This document shows, piece after piece, positions 29,867 through 39,643 of a stretch of 64,000 nt of DNA (positions are counted from its first letter, which is position 1; each line of letters begins with the position of its first letter). The stretch covers positions 32,683 through 96,682 of the forward strand of contig JASJCM010000003.1 in assembly GCA_030065985.1 (NCBI GenBank), given 5' to 3'. The notes under the pieces are model-generated. The model worked only from the letters and a program-made list of their open reading frames with translations. It was not told the DNA's origin and searched no databases. Position numbers and translations under genes: made by a program. This DNA is from Woeseiaceae bacterium (GTDB taxonomy: Bacteria > Pseudomonadota > Gammaproteobacteria > Steroidobacterales > Woeseiaceae).

Positions 29867-30389
29867 CGATATCAATTCCCAGCGCGCGGAAGGCCGCAGC
29901 GTAGTCGGGCTCCTGCGTAATGTCTTCAATGTGCTCGCGGTGCACGACCGTGTTGTTCTCGTCGAGCACGACGACGGCCCGCGAGAACATGCCGGCCAAT
30001 GGTCCGTCCATGATCTGCACACCGTAATTCTCGCCAAACCCGGCGTGACGAATCGCTGACAGGCCCTCGACATTGTTCAGGCCGTGTTCCTTCTGGAAGC
30101 GCTTGTGCGCGAACGGCAAATCGTAAGACACCATGAGCAGAGCGAGATCTTCTTCCCCGTCAGCGTAGCTGTCGAATTTGCGAACAGATTCGGCACAGAC
30201 CGGCGTGTCGATGCTGACGAAAATATTCAGAATCTTGCGCTTGCCGGTCCAGTGCGCCAGCGAGACGTCCTGCAGCTTGGTATTGACGAGCGATACGTCC
30301 GGCGCATGACTGCCGACGCGCGGTAGCTCGCCGAAGGTCTGGTAGCTACTGTTGTCGAACAGAATCTTTGCAACGATTGTCCCGGTCAT
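29859..30389 (-). CDS. tpx: Thiol peroxidase (Tpx family), single-cysteine form
   Basis: An atypical peroxiredoxin of 176 residues that reduces hydroperoxides. [24 protein letters not shown] holds the peroxidatic cysteine, and [22 protein letters not shown] and [11 protein letters not shown] are Tpx-like. In E. coli Tpx the resolving cysteine sits in the RFCGAEGLNN motif. The equivalent here is [10 protein letters not shown], and there is no second cysteine anywhere in the protein. A one-cysteine mechanism with an external reductant is inferred. It is wedged between gcvPA (4-base overlap) and gcvPB (8-base overlap), which is unusual. Confidence 0.92.
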   Translation of the reverse strand: MTGTIVAKILFDNSSYQTFGELPRVGSHAPDVSLVNTKLQDVSLAHWTGKRKILNIFVSIDTPVCAESVRKFDSYADGEEDLALLMVSYDLPFAHKRFQKEHGLNNVEGLSAIRHAGFGENYGVQIMDGPLAGMFSRAVVVLDENNTVVHREHIEDITQEPDYAAAFRALGIDIDE

Positions 30390-31735
30390 TTGCCCATCGC
30401 CCCCTTGAACGCCCCAATACACGCGTCAATGTCGGCCTCTGTCTTGGTCTCGGTCGCGCAGATGAGCAGCGCGTCGGTACCGGCATGGTCCGTCAGGTCG
30501 TAGCCACCGATGATATTCCGGTCGGCAACCGCATCGAGGACCGGCGCGACGGGCCGATCGAACTTGAGCGCGACTTCGTGGAAGTAGGGTCCGTCATACA
30601 GCCGCTCGATACCGTCGATCTCACACAGGCCATCGACGAGACGCGCCGTATTGGCATGCGATCGGCGCGCGACGTGAGCGATGCCGTCAACGCCCAGCAA
30701 GGACATATAGATCGTCGACGCTGTGACCATGAGTCCCTGGTTTGTACAGATGTTCGATGTCGCTTTGGTACGGCGAATATGCTGTTCGCGAGCCTGCAGG
30801 GTGAGCGCGAAACCGGGGTTACCGTCGAGATCGGTCGTCCGGCCGACAATTCGGCCAGGCATCTGGCGGACGTGTTTCTGCTTGCAGGTCATATAGCCGT
30901 AGTACGGTCCACCCGAGGACAGGGGGACACCAAGCGGCTGTCCTTCGCCACACGCAATATCCGCGCCCTGCTCGCCCCACTGACCCGGCGCCTTCATAAG
31001 CGCGAGCGAAACAGGATTCGCGATGCCGATGGCAAATGCGCCTTCCGCATGCGCCCAGTCGGTCAGCCGGTCGACATCTTCCAGCGTTCCCGGGAACGAG
31101 GGCTGCTGCATGACAACGGCAACCGGGTTTTTGCCCTCTGGTAACTGATCGAACGCGACGTTGCCCGTCGTTGCGTCCTGCGGCAACCACTCGAACGTGA
31201 GGCCCTGCCCGCCCGTGATCGCGTGCGCGACCTTTTCGTAGACCGGGTTGACGCCCGGCGCCAGCAGTACGAGGCCGGTCTTGACCCGCCGATTGGCACG
31301 CACGGCCATGAGCGCAGCCTCGGCCAGGCCCGACGCGCCATCGTAGAGGGACGCGTTGCTGACATCGAGACCCGTCAGCGCCGTGATCATCGTCTGGTAC
31401 TCGTAGATCGTCTGCAGCGTGCCCTGGCTCGCCTCGGCCTGGTAGGGCGTGTACGCGGAGTAAAATTCGCCGCGCGTGGCGATGTCCCAGACCGCCGCCG
31501 GGATGTGGTGCTCATAAGCGCCGGCACCGATATAGCACTGCGGGGATCCGTCCTGGTGCGCGCGCTCACGCATCAGTCGCGTTATCTGCATTTCGCTCAA
31601 CGCTTCGGGAACGCCGTAGAGGTGTTCGATACGCAATTCCTTCGGAATCTCGTCAAACAGTTCCTCAATGGAGTCGGCGCCGATAGCCTCGAGCATCTCC
31701 CGAGTGTCTTTCTCGGTATGGGGAATAAATGGCAT
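30386..31735 (-). CDS. gcvPA: Glycine dehydrogenase (decarboxylating) subunit 1
   Basis: The N-terminal-type subunit of the two-gene P-protein, 449 residues. The opening [19 protein letters not shown] and the region [23 protein letters not shown] are diagnostic. It lies 17 bases after gcvH and overlaps tpx by ATGA. Its presence with gcvPB shows this organism uses the split decarboxylase rather than the single-chain GcvP of E. coli. Confidence 0.96.
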   Translation of the reverse strand: MPFIPHTEKDTREMLEAIGADSIEELFDEIPKELRIEHLYGVPEALSEMQITRLMRERAHQDGSPQCYIGAGAYEHHIPAAVWDIATRGEFYSAYTPYQAEASQGTLQTIYEYQTMITALTGLDVSNASLYDGASGLAEAALMAVRANRRVKTGLVLLAPGVNPVYEKVAHAITGGQGLTFEWLPQDATTGNVAFDQLPEGKNPVAVVMQQPSFPGTLEDVDRLTDWAHAEGAFAIGIANPVSLALMKAPGQWGEQGADIACGEGQPLGVPLSSGGPYYGYMTCKQKHVRQMPGRIVGRTTDLDGNPGFALTLQAREQHIRRTKATSNICTNQGLMVTASTIYMSLLGVDGIAHVARRSHANTARLVDGLCEIDGIERLYDGPYFHEVALKFDRPVAPVLDAVADRNIIGGYDLTDHAGTDALLICATETKTEADIDACIGAFKGAMGK

Positions 31736-31752
31736 GTGTGGGTCTGCCCTTG

Positions 31753-32145
31753 TTAGTCGTCCAGTTCGTCCAGCAGCTGCTGGTAAGCATCCGGCGACAT
31801 GAGTTCGCCCTCGTCGATGTCGCCGACGGTCAGGCGCACGATCCAGCCGTCGCCATACGGGTCGGCATTGATCTTCTCGGGCTCATCGGCCAGCTCTTCA
31901 TTGACTGCCGAAACGTTGCCTCCAACAGGTGCGTAAACATCGGATGCCGCTTTTACAGATTCCACAACGGCCATGTCGCCACCTGCGTCAACATCCTGCC
32001 CAACCTCCGGCAGCTCAACGTAGACGAGGTCACCGAGCGCCGTTGCAGCATGTTCGGTAATGCCCACGGTGACCGATCCGTCGCTCTCGCGACGCAGCCA
32101 CTCGTGATCGTTGGTGTAGAGGAGATCTCCCGGCAATTCACTCAT
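31753..32145 (-). CDS. gcvH: Glycine cleavage system H protein
   Basis: The lipoyl carrier that shuttles the aminomethyl group between P-, T- and L-proteins. It has 130 residues, with the lipoylation lysine K65 in [18 protein letters not shown]. LipB at 10 kb would supply the octanoyl group. The upstream AGGAG is a good ribosome-binding site. A 36-base gap separates it from gcvT. Confidence 0.97.
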   Translation of the reverse strand: MSELPGDLLYTNDHEWLRRESDGSVTVGITEHAATALGDLVYVELPEVGQDVDAGGDMAVVESVKAASDVYAPVGGNVSAVNEELADEPEKINADPYGDGWIVRLTVGDIDEGELMSPDAYQQLLDELDD

Positions 32146-32181
32146 TGTGCTTCTCCTGGTGTTTGTTCTTGTAATACGACG

Positions 32182-33273
32182 TCAAACGTCGATGCGTATT
32201 TCGCCGTTGCGAACGAATGGCGTTTTTACGATACGCGCGTTCAGCAACTTGCCCCTGACTTCGACCTGGGCACGATCGTATTCCCCGGCGGGTACCCGCG
32301 CGAGCGCAATCGAACGCCCGATTGTTGGCGAAAACCCACCGCTCGTGATCTCGCCCTCACCGACGCCGTCGACGACGACCTTCATGTGGTTGCGCAGCAC
32401 GCCCTTGTCTTCAAGTAGCAGACCCACGAATCGTCGTATGTCTGTATCTTCGCGCTGCTTCTCGAGTGGAGCGCGGCCAATGAAGTCTCGGTCGCCGGGC
32501 TCCCAGGCCACGGTCCAGCCGAGGCCGGCCTCCAGTGGCGAAATCGTCTCATCCATATCCGAACCGTAGAGGTTCATGGCCGCTTCGAGACGCAACGTAT
32601 CGCGCGCGCCCAGACCGCACGGCACAACGCCTGCGGCGAGCAGGCGGTCCCAGACAACGGGCGCCTCGGCTGCTGGAAGTACGAGCTCCCAGCCATCTTC
32701 ACCCGTGTAACCCGTGCGTGCGACAAACCACTCGCCTGCAAACGTGCCGGTGAAGGGTTTCAACGCGAGCGTTGCATCGCGGTGCTCCGCGGCAATGCAC
32801 GGGGCAGCAAGCTCGCGGGCTTTCGGTCCCTGCACGGCCATCATCGCGAGCTCCGCACGCTCGACCACGCTGACGCCGAAGTCCTCGGCCTGCTTGCGGA
32901 TCCAGGCGAGGTCTTTTTCGCGCGTCGCCGCGTTGACCACAAGGCGATAGTCCTCGTCGCCGACAAAATAGATGATCAGGTCATCGATAACCCCGCCGTC
33001 AGGATTGAGCATGCAGGTGTACAGCGCCCTGCCATGCTCCTTGAGCTTCGCGACGTCGTTGGCGACGAGGTGCTGCAGAAACTCGCGCACGCGCTCACCG
33101 GACAGGTCGACAACGGTCATGTGCGAGACGTCGAAAACACCGGCATCCTGGCGAACCGCGTGATGTTCTTCCTTTTGCGAACCGTAGTGCAGCGGCATGT
33201 CCCAGCCGCCGAAATCCACGATGCGTGCACCAGCCTCAACGTGCTTGTCGTAAAGCGGAGTTTTGGAACCCAT
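32182..33273 (-). CDS. gcvT: Glycine cleavage system T protein (aminomethyltransferase)
   Basis: GcvT releases ammonia from aminomethyl-GcvH and forms methylene-tetrahydrofolate. It has 363 residues from ATG 33273. The N-terminal [26 protein letters not shown], the middle [25 protein letters not shown] and the folate-binding region ending [18 protein letters not shown] are canonical. It is the first structural gene behind the riboswitch. Methylene-THF made here feeds thyA. Confidence 0.97.
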   Translation of the reverse strand: MGSKTPLYDKHVEAGARIVDFGGWDMPLHYGSQKEEHHAVRQDAGVFDVSHMTVVDLSGERVREFLQHLVANDVAKLKEHGRALYTCMLNPDGGVIDDLIIYFVGDEDYRLVVNAATREKDLAWIRKQAEDFGVSVVERAELAMMAVQGPKARELAAPCIAAEHRDATLALKPFTGTFAGEWFVARTGYTGEDGWELVLPAAEAPVVWDRLLAAGVVPCGLGARDTLRLEAAMNLYGSDMDETISPLEAGLGWTVAWEPGDRDFIGRAPLEKQREDTDIRRFVGLLLEDKGVLRNHMKVVVDGVGEGEITSGGFSPTIGRSIALARVPAGEYDRAQVEVRGKLLNARIVKTPFVRNGEIRIDV

Positions 33274-33297
33274 AGGACACGTCCGTAATCGCAACAC

Positions 33298-33335
33298 AAA
33301 AAAACGGGGCGGCAGGCACCGCTGCCTGCCGCCCC
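33298..33335 (-). terminator. Intrinsic terminator of the gcv leader
   Basis: On the minus strand a perfect 13-bp GC-rich stem (bases 33306-33318 with 33323-33335) and a 4-base loop are followed by seven T residues (33304-33298). It stands between aptamer II and gcvT. Its first base, 33335, is also the last base of the aptamer II P1 helix, so aptamer closure and terminator folding compete. Confidence 0.93.
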
Positions 33336-33509
33336 TCTGTCCTTGTATACCTGAGAGATCAATAGCCTGGGATACCCCCTGCCACATACCCCTTCGGTGG
33401 GCCATTCAGGCCTCTCTCCAGAGCTGATCAGCGAACGCAGTCCTTCTGCCTGAGCGTTTCCGAGCGAGTTGCGCCTTCGGCGCCCCGATTCAACGGGGTC
33501 TCTTCTGCG
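33335..33509 (-). promoter_or_regulatory. Tandem glycine riboswitch upstream of gcvT
   Basis: Two consecutive glycine aptamers read on the minus strand. Aptamer I spans 33509-33436, with P1 CGCAG/CTGCG, the core GGCGCCGAAGGCGCAA and the 3' block AACGCTCAGGCAGAAGGAC. Aptamer II spans 33423-33335, with P1 CTCTG/CAGAG, CCACCGAAGGGG and ATCTCTCAGGTATACAAGGAC. The second aptamer runs directly into a terminator. By family precedent glycine binding prevents termination and switches the cleavage operon on. Confidence 0.95.
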
Positions 33510-33610
33510 GCCGCTATTGATCAGTGGTCGAATCATAGCCAATGCCCCAGCCGGTTGCCACCGGCAACCCGGACGGTGACAATGCGTGCTCCATAAATCA
33601 GGGGCTTGGC

Positions 33611-35353
33611 ATGGTTTTTCGTGGTCTTGGACTCGCACTAATGCTCTTCGCTGCGTCTGCCGCAGCACAAGCGGACGCTGCGACGGAATTCAAAACGCTG
33701 CTCGACGAACACTGGGAATGGACGCTCGCCAGCGCACCGATCATGGCATCGACGATGGGAGATCGGCGTCGTAACCAGGAATGGGGCGATATGAGTCTCG
33801 GCGCAATCGAGCAACGGCGGCAGGACACCAAGGCATTCCTGCGACGCGTCTACGCGATCGATCGCGCCGTCCTGAACGAAGCCGATCAGCTCAATCATGA
33901 GCTGTTCCGCCGGCACCTCGAGGACCAGGTCGACGAATACCGGTTCAACGCTCATTGGCTGCCGTTTTCTCAGCGCGGCGGTGTGCAGAACATGGATAAC
34001 CTCGCGAACCGGGTCCGCATTTCGACACTGCAGGACTACGACGACTGGTTGGCCCGACTCCGCAAGATCGATGACGTGATTGACCAGACAATTGCGCTCG
34101 CCGAGCAGGGCCGCAAGTCAGGCCTGATGCCGCCGCGCATCGTCATGGAACGCATCCCGGACCAGATTGCTGCGCAGGTTGTCGAGTTTCCGGTCGACAG
34201 CCCGTTTTTCCGGCCATTCGAGAAGATCCCCGAGTCATTCTCCGCTGCTAACAGGGAGCGTCTGCGCGCCGAGGCGATCGAGGTCATCGAGGGCACGGTC
34301 ATCCCCGCGTATCGAAAACTCGATCGCTACTTCAACAACAAGTATCTGCCCGCGACACGCGAGAGTATCGGTCTGTCCGACCTGCCGAACGGCGCCGCGT
34401 GGTATGAGTTCCGCGCACGTTCGTATACGACCACGCCATTGACGCCGGACGAGATTCATCGCATCGGACTCGATGAGGTCAAGCGCATTCGCGACGAGAT
34501 GATGCTGGTCATCGCCGAGGTCGGCTTTGAGGGCACGTTCCAGGAGTTCCTCGAGCACCTGCGCACGGATCCGCAGTTCTACTTCGATAATCCGGCCGAC
34601 CTCTACAAAGAGTATCTCGCGACCAGCAAACGCATTGATCCCGAGCTCGTCAAGCTGTTTGGCAAACTGCCGCGCATGCCCTACGGTGTGCAGCCAATCC
34701 CCGATTCGATCGCACCGGACACGACGACCGCCTACTACTCACGACCCGCGGCCGACGGCAGCCGGGCTGGTATTTACTGGGTCAATCTCTACAGGCCCGA
34801 GGTCCGGCCAAAGTACGAGATCGAGGTCCTCAGCGTGCACGAGGCTATGCCGGGCCATCACCTGCAGCTCGCACTGCAGCAGGAACTCGGCGAGATGCCG
34901 GAGTTTCGCCGCTTTACCGGCTTCACGGCCTTCGTCGAAGGCTGGGGTCTGTACAGCGAGCGCCTTGGTTACGACCTGGGTTTGTACAAGGACCCCTACT
35001 CCCGGTTCGGCCAGCTCACGTACGACATGTGGCGTGCGGTGCGGCTCGTTGTCGACACCGGCATCCACTACAAGGGCTGGACGCGCCAGCAGGCGATTGA
35101 TTTCTTCAAGGACAATGCAGCAAAGACCGAGCACGATATCGTCAACGAGGTAGACCGCTACATCGTCTGGCCGGGCCAGGCGCTCGCCTACAAGATCGGT
35201 CAGCTCAAAATTCTGCAGCTACGCTCACGTGCCGAACTCGAACTTGGCGAGCGTTTCGATATCCGGGCATTTCATGACGAGTTGCTCGGCGCCGGCGCCC
35301 TGCCGCTCGACCTGCTCGAGCGGCGCATGGACAAGTGGATCGCTACGCAGTAA
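33611..35353 (+). CDS. DUF885 family metallopeptidase-like protein
   Basis: A 580-residue secreted or periplasmic protein with a signal peptide (LGLALMLFAASAAAQA). The DUF885 signature EVLSVHEAMPGHHLQLALQQE provides a HExxxGHH-like zinc site, and FVEGWGLYSERLGYDLGLYKDPYSRFGQL contains the downstream glutamate. GLYSERLGYD and RWIVWPGQALAYKIG-like segments are typical. Substrates are unknown, and a dipeptidase or oligopeptidase activity is inferred. ATG 33611 is favoured by AGGGG about 8 bases upstream. The gene is divergent from gcvT. Confidence 0.88.
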   Translation: MVFRGLGLALMLFAASAAAQADAATEFKTLLDEHWEWTLASAPIMASTMGDRRRNQEWGDMSLGAIEQRRQDTKAFLRRVYAIDRAVLNEADQLNHELFRRHLEDQVDEYRFNAHWLPFSQRGGVQNMDNLANRVRISTLQDYDDWLARLRKIDDVIDQTIALAEQGRKSGLMPPRIVMERIPDQIAAQVVEFPVDSPFFRPFEKIPESFSAANRERLRAEAIEVIEGTVIPAYRKLDRYFNNKYLPATRESIGLSDLPNGAAWYEFRARSYTTTPLTPDEIHRIGLDEVKRIRDEMMLVIAEVGFEGTFQEFLEHLRTDPQFYFDNPADLYKEYLATSKRIDPELVKLFGKLPRMPYGVQPIPDSIAPDTTTAYYSRPAADGSRAGIYWVNLYRPEVRPKYEIEVLSVHEAMPGHHLQLALQQELGEMPEFRRFTGFTAFVEGWGLYSERLGYDLGLYKDPYSRFGQLTYDMWRAVRLVVDTGIHYKGWTRQQAIDFFKDNAAKTEHDIVNEVDRYIVWPGQALAYKIGQLKILQLRSRAELELGERFDIRAFHDELLGAGALPLDLLERRMDKWIATQ

Positions 35354-35408
35354 GTCAACTGCGCAGCGATCTACTGCTCCATAAATTGCGCGATCGCGAT
35401 AGAAGCGC

Positions 35409-38400
35409 CTAGTCGTCCGTCCAGTCAGGAATCCGCCCCGGAGTCCACGGCGCGCCCTTGAGTTCAAGCGCATTTTCGAGCGCAACGAGATCCGTCGATA
35501 ACGTTCGCAATGCCTGCAAGGCAACCGCGAATTCCTGCGCCGCAACGGCATAGGAGTCCTTGTAGTTGCCTCCCGCAGCCGACTGCGAGAATACAAGGCC
35601 GTAGTAGAGGTTTGATGCACGCGACGAGACGGACATCGGCGTTGGCTCATTACGGCCACCTACCGTTGCGTCGCCGTTGATCGCGACACTGACGTCGGCG
35701 AGGCGTATCGACAGCTGCTGCAACAAGTCTCGTTCCGCGTCGCCGGCGCTCGGTGTTTCAACGATCGCGGCACGCACGTGCGCGATACGGTTTTCGAGTT
35801 CGGCGATCGCTCTCGTGCTGCCGGCGACCGCACGCTGCAGGTCCGCGACCTTGATCTGGAACGCCTGCAATGCGCGACGATCCGACGTGATTTCGGGGCT
35901 TGAATCCAGCGATTTCACGGTAAACGCCTGCGCATCGCCGGTCTCCTCGAGCACGCCATCGCGCAGCACGGCGAGCCTTACGCTGTACTCGCCGGGAATG
36001 ACCATAGGGCCGGCCGGGTCAGGCATCCAATAGGGCCTTTCACCGGTGTCAGCGAGATTGACCGGATCAGGCGGCGGTAAGCGCAGGTCCCACGCTGTGC
36101 GATGCAGGCCCTTGCCGGCATTGCCTTTGACCTTGCGAATAAGCTTGCCTGCCGAATCGCGAACGACGAGGTACACGGCCGGATCCTGCTCGCGATCCTC
36201 CGTGCGGAGCGCATCCCATGACGGATACGGCGTGTCGCCGCCTTCCTTCTCGATCTCGATTTCGCGCTCGCGACGCACGGCCTTGCGGGATTTCACGCCG
36301 TCCTCGAGGTAGTACGTGAACACAGCACCGTTAGGCGGGTTCGGTGCCGTAAAGAACGCGGCCCCCATCGAACCTTTCTCGCGGCCATCCCAAAGATCGC
36401 CCTCGATGTAGAGCCACGGATCGCGAACCTCGAACAGCTCCATGCTATCGAGCGAGCCAGCGCTGGTCCGCAGCGCCGCGTAGTCATCGAGAATGTAGAT
36501 GCCACGACCGAAGGTGCCGACAACGAGGTCACTCTCGCGCGCCTGGATCTCGATATCGCGGACAGAGATCGTCGGGAAGTTGCCCTTGAGCTGGTACCAC
36601 GACCCGCCGCGGTCTTGCGTAAAGAACAAGCCAAACTCGGTACCGACGAACAGCAGGTTTGGATTGACGTGATCTTCGACAATCGTATGTGCAGACCCCC
36701 ATTCGGGCAGGTCGCTTGCGATCGACTTCCAGGTTCGGCCGCGATTGTCGGAGCGCAGCACGTAGGGCTTGTAGTCGCCTCGCTTGTGATTGTCGAAGAC
36801 CGCGTAGACAACGTCATCATCATGTGATGACGCCAGCACGTCCTCGAGTAAGGACATGTCCGGGACCTTGTCAAACTTCGTCGTACGGCGCCAGGTCGAT
36901 CCCCCGTCCTCGGTTACGTTAAGCACGCCGTCGTCGGTACCGACGTAAATCAGGCCTTCCTGCAATGTGCTCTCGCTGAGGCCAATGGCACTGCCGTAGA
37001 TCGAGGTCGAATCGTTTTTGGCGATCGTGTCGATGCCCCAGACGCGTCCCATGACGTCGAGCTTGTTACGGTCAAGCTGGCGCGTCAGGTCCGGACTTAT
37101 CTTGCGCCAGCTGTCGCCACGGTCGTCGGAGCGGAACAGGTACTCGGCTGCATAGTAGAGGCGCTTCGGATCGTGCGGGCTGACAAGCAGTGGTGTGTTC
37201 CAGTTCCATTTGTAGTTGTTCTCGCCGCTTTCCGGATGCGGCACGATGAAGACGCGCTCCTGCGTACGGCGGTCGTAGCGCGCGAGTCCGCCATATTGGT
37301 ACTGCGCATACAGGATATCCGGGTCTGTCGGGTCGAACTGCGGTTCATAACCGTCGCCACCGAGCACCAGGGTCCAGTCAGAGTTTGTGATCCCGTGTAC
37401 CACGGTCGTGCGGGACGGCGCGCACAACGAATTATTGTCCTGCGTCCCGCCGCAGACGTTGTAAAACGGTTCCGCGTAGTCCGGCTGAATCCGGTAGAAC
37501 TGCGTAATCGACAGGTTGCGCACGTGCCGCCACGTAGTGCCGCGGTCCCACGACTCATAGATACCGCCGTCGCCACCGATGTAGAGGTGCTCAGTGTTCT
37601 TCGGATCGATCCAGAGCGCGTGATCATCGACGTGACGATGGTCCATCGATATCGCTGCGAACGTCTTGCCACCGTCCTCGGATTTCATCGTGAACGTATT
37701 CAAGGCGTAGACCCGCTCGGGGTTGTGCGGATCGACGACGAGTTCGTTGTAGTACTGCGGACTTGTCGTCATGTACGACGACTGCTTGGTCCAGTTGCTG
37801 CCGAAGTCGGTCGAGCGATAGACGCCTTTCTCGTCGTCGTTCGCCTCGATTATCGCGTAGATCATATCCGGCTCGCTCGGCGCGCCGGCGAGGCCGATAC
37901 GACCCATGTGATCAGACGGTAAACCGGAGCTGACCTCTGTCCAGGTCTTGCCGCGGTCCATACTCTTGTGAATGCCGCTGCCCGGTCCGCCATTGATCAG
38001 TACCCAGACGTGCCGGCGGCGCTGGTAGCTCGACGCCACGATGATGTCGGGGTTTCGTGGATCGACTACGAATTCGTTAACACCCGTGTGCTTGTCAATG
38101 TCGAGGATGCGGTCCCACGAATCGCCACCATCGGTCGTGCGATACAGGCCTCGATCACCGCCGTCGCTCCACAGCGGTCCCTGCGCGGCAACGAGCACTT
38201 CGTCGGAGTCGTCAGGGTTGATCCAGATCTGGCTGATATGGCCCGAGTTCTTGAGACCGACGTTCTTCCAACTCTTGCCACCGTCAGTCGACTTGTAGAC
38301 GCCGTCACCGTAGGCGACGCTGCGCTGCGCATTGTTTTCGCCCGTGCCGACCCAGATCGTCTTCGTATCGTTGGGGTCGAGCTCGACAACACCGATTGCA

Positions 38401-38690
38401 TAGGACCCCTCGTTGTCAAATATCGGTGTCCAGGTGATGCCACCGTTATCGGTCTTGAAAAGGTTGCCTGATGCAACACCGACCAGGAACTCGTGATCAC
38501 TGCCGGGATAGAAGGCGAAGTCCGAGATGCGGCCTGACGTAATGGCCGGCCCAATGTGCCGCAACGGCAGAGACGCGAGCGGATTGGCCTCCTTGTCGTC
38601 ATCCGCGGCACTCGCCGGTGCAAATCCGAGAACAAGGAACAACCCCAGGACAACAAGCAGACTTGAGCGAGCAATCATTGATTTCCCCAT
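35409..38690 (-). CDS. VPS10/sortilin-type BNR-repeat beta-propeller protein
   Basis: A 1093-residue exported protein with a signal peptide (LLVVLGLFLVLGFAPASA). Repeated Asp-box/BNR motifs (S/T-x-D-G-G-x-x-W, as in KTDNGGITW, KSTDGGKSW, RTTDGGDSW and RSDDRGDSW) build a large propeller, as in sortilin VPS10 domains and bacterial glycosyl-hydrolase-like proteins. A C-terminal beta and helical region follows (about 800-1093). Binding or hydrolysis of a carbohydrate or peptide is possible, and I cannot choose. The start shares one base with the upstream ligase stop (TAATG). Confidence 0.87.
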   Translation of the reverse strand: MGKSMIARSSLLVVLGLFLVLGFAPASAADDDKEANPLASLPLRHIGPAITSGRISDFAFYPGSDHEFLVGVASGNLFKTDNGGITWTPIFDNEGSYAIGVVELDPNDTKTIWVGTGENNAQRSVAYGDGVYKSTDGGKSWKNVGLKNSGHISQIWINPDDSDEVLVAAQGPLWSDGGDRGLYRTTDGGDSWDRILDIDKHTGVNEFVVDPRNPDIIVASSYQRRRHVWVLINGGPGSGIHKSMDRGKTWTEVSSGLPSDHMGRIGLAGAPSEPDMIYAIIEANDDEKGVYRSTDFGSNWTKQSSYMTTSPQYYNELVVDPHNPERVYALNTFTMKSEDGGKTFAAISMDHRHVDDHALWIDPKNTEHLYIGGDGGIYESWDRGTTWRHVRNLSITQFYRIQPDYAEPFYNVCGGTQDNNSLCAPSRTTVVHGITNSDWTLVLGGDGYEPQFDPTDPDILYAQYQYGGLARYDRRTQERVFIVPHPESGENNYKWNWNTPLLVSPHDPKRLYYAAEYLFRSDDRGDSWRKISPDLTRQLDRNKLDVMGRVWGIDTIAKNDSTSIYGSAIGLSESTLQEGLIYVGTDDGVLNVTEDGGSTWRRTTKFDKVPDMSLLEDVLASSHDDDVVYAVFDNHKRGDYKPYVLRSDNRGRTWKSIASDLPEWGSAHTIVEDHVNPNLLFVGTEFGLFFTQDRGGSWYQLKGNFPTISVRDIEIQARESDLVVGTFGRGIYILDDYAALRTSAGSLDSMELFEVRDPWLYIEGDLWDGREKGSMGAAFFTAPNPPNGAVFTYYLEDGVKSRKAVRREREIEIEKEGGDTPYPSWDALRTEDREQDPAVYLVVRDSAGKLIRKVKGNAGKGLHRTAWDLRLPPPDPVNLADTGERPYWMPDPAGPMVIPGEYSVRLAVLRDGVLEETGDAQAFTVKSLDSSPEITSDRRALQAFQIKVADLQRAVAGSTRAIAELENRIAHVRAAIVETPSAGDAERDLLQQLSIRLADVSVAINGDATVGGRNEPTPMSVSSRASNLYYGLVFSQSAAGGNYKDSYAVAAQEFAVALQALRTLSTDLVALENALELKGAPWTPGRIPDWTDD

Positions 38691-39643
38691 TAGAGTTGGA
38701 ATTCCCGCCGGGCAACGGCAGCGCGTTCCCCCGGCGAAGCTGAAGCATTGTATATAGCATCGATGCGTGAAATACGATCGGTCAGACCGACACCGTTCGC
38801 AATCTGAATATTCAGACCGGGCCGCGCGTTCATTTCGAGGATCAGCGGACCACGGTCGCGATCGATCACCATGTCGACACCCAGGTAACCAAGCCCGGTG
38901 ACTTCGTACCCCTTTGCCGACGATTCGAGAATGAACGTCCAGTGCGGAATCTCAAGACCTGCGACGAGCGCACCTGTATCCGGGTGATCTTCAACGACCT
39001 CATCATCGAGGACACCGTTCAGCGTTCTTCCGGTACCCATATCGATACCTGCGCCGACCGCTCCCTGGTGCAAATTCGCCTTGCCGTCCGACGCGCGCGT
39101 CGGCAGGCGGACCATAGCCATGGCCGGATAACCGCGATACACGACCACACGCACGTCCGGCACACCCTGGTAAGAGACATCGGCGAACACCGGATCGAAA
39201 CGCACGCAGTATTCGATCAACGCCTTGTCGGGATTGCCGCTGAGACTGTATTGCCCGCCGACGATGTTTGACAGGTGATACAGAATCTCACCTTCGGAAA
39301 CGATCATGCCGCTCGACAATCGATAGCAATCACGCTTGCGCTGGCTACGGCCTGTGACGACGATGATCCCGTCCCCGCCGCTGCCCTGGGCCGGTTTGAT
39401 GACGAAGCTCTCGCGATTCGTGACGATGTCCGGAAACGTGCTGACCTCCCCCTGGTTGGTAATGACACCGTAGAGATCCGGCACCGGCATCCCTGCGTCG
39501 AGCGCCAACTGCTTTGTCAGAACCTTGTCGTCAACCCTTGGGTACAGGCTGCGCGGATTGAGGCGCATGATGAATTCGGAGTTCCGCTCATTGAGGCCAA
39601 GAACGCCGGCTTCGCGCAGCTTCTTCGCAACCGCGAACATCAA
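38690..39643 (-). CDS. Alpha-L-glutamate ligase-like ATP-grasp protein
   Basis: A 317-residue RimK-related ATP-grasp protein. LGLNERNSEFIMRLNPRSLYPRVDDKVLTK begins the domain. FVIKPAQGSGGDGIIVV is the ATP-grasp lysine/glycine loop, and PLILEMNARPGLNIQIANG carries the metal-binding Glu and Asn. This type is usually encoded beside a 7TM-transglutaminase protein, as here (4-base overlap). The substrate is unknown. Ligation of an amino acid to a peptide or cofactor is inferred from the family. Confidence 0.9.
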   Translation of the reverse strand: MMFAVAKKLREAGVLGLNERNSEFIMRLNPRSLYPRVDDKVLTKQLALDAGMPVPDLYGVITNQGEVSTFPDIVTNRESFVIKPAQGSGGDGIIVVTGRSQRKRDCYRLSSGMIVSEGEILYHLSNIVGGQYSLSGNPDKALIEYCVRFDPVFADVSYQGVPDVRVVVYRGYPAMAMVRLPTRASDGKANLHQGAVGAGIDMGTGRTLNGVLDDEVVEDHPDTGALVAGLEIPHWTFILESSAKGYEVTGLGYLGVDMVIDRDRGPLILEMNARPGLNIQIANGVGLTDRISRIDAIYNASASPGERAAVARREFQL

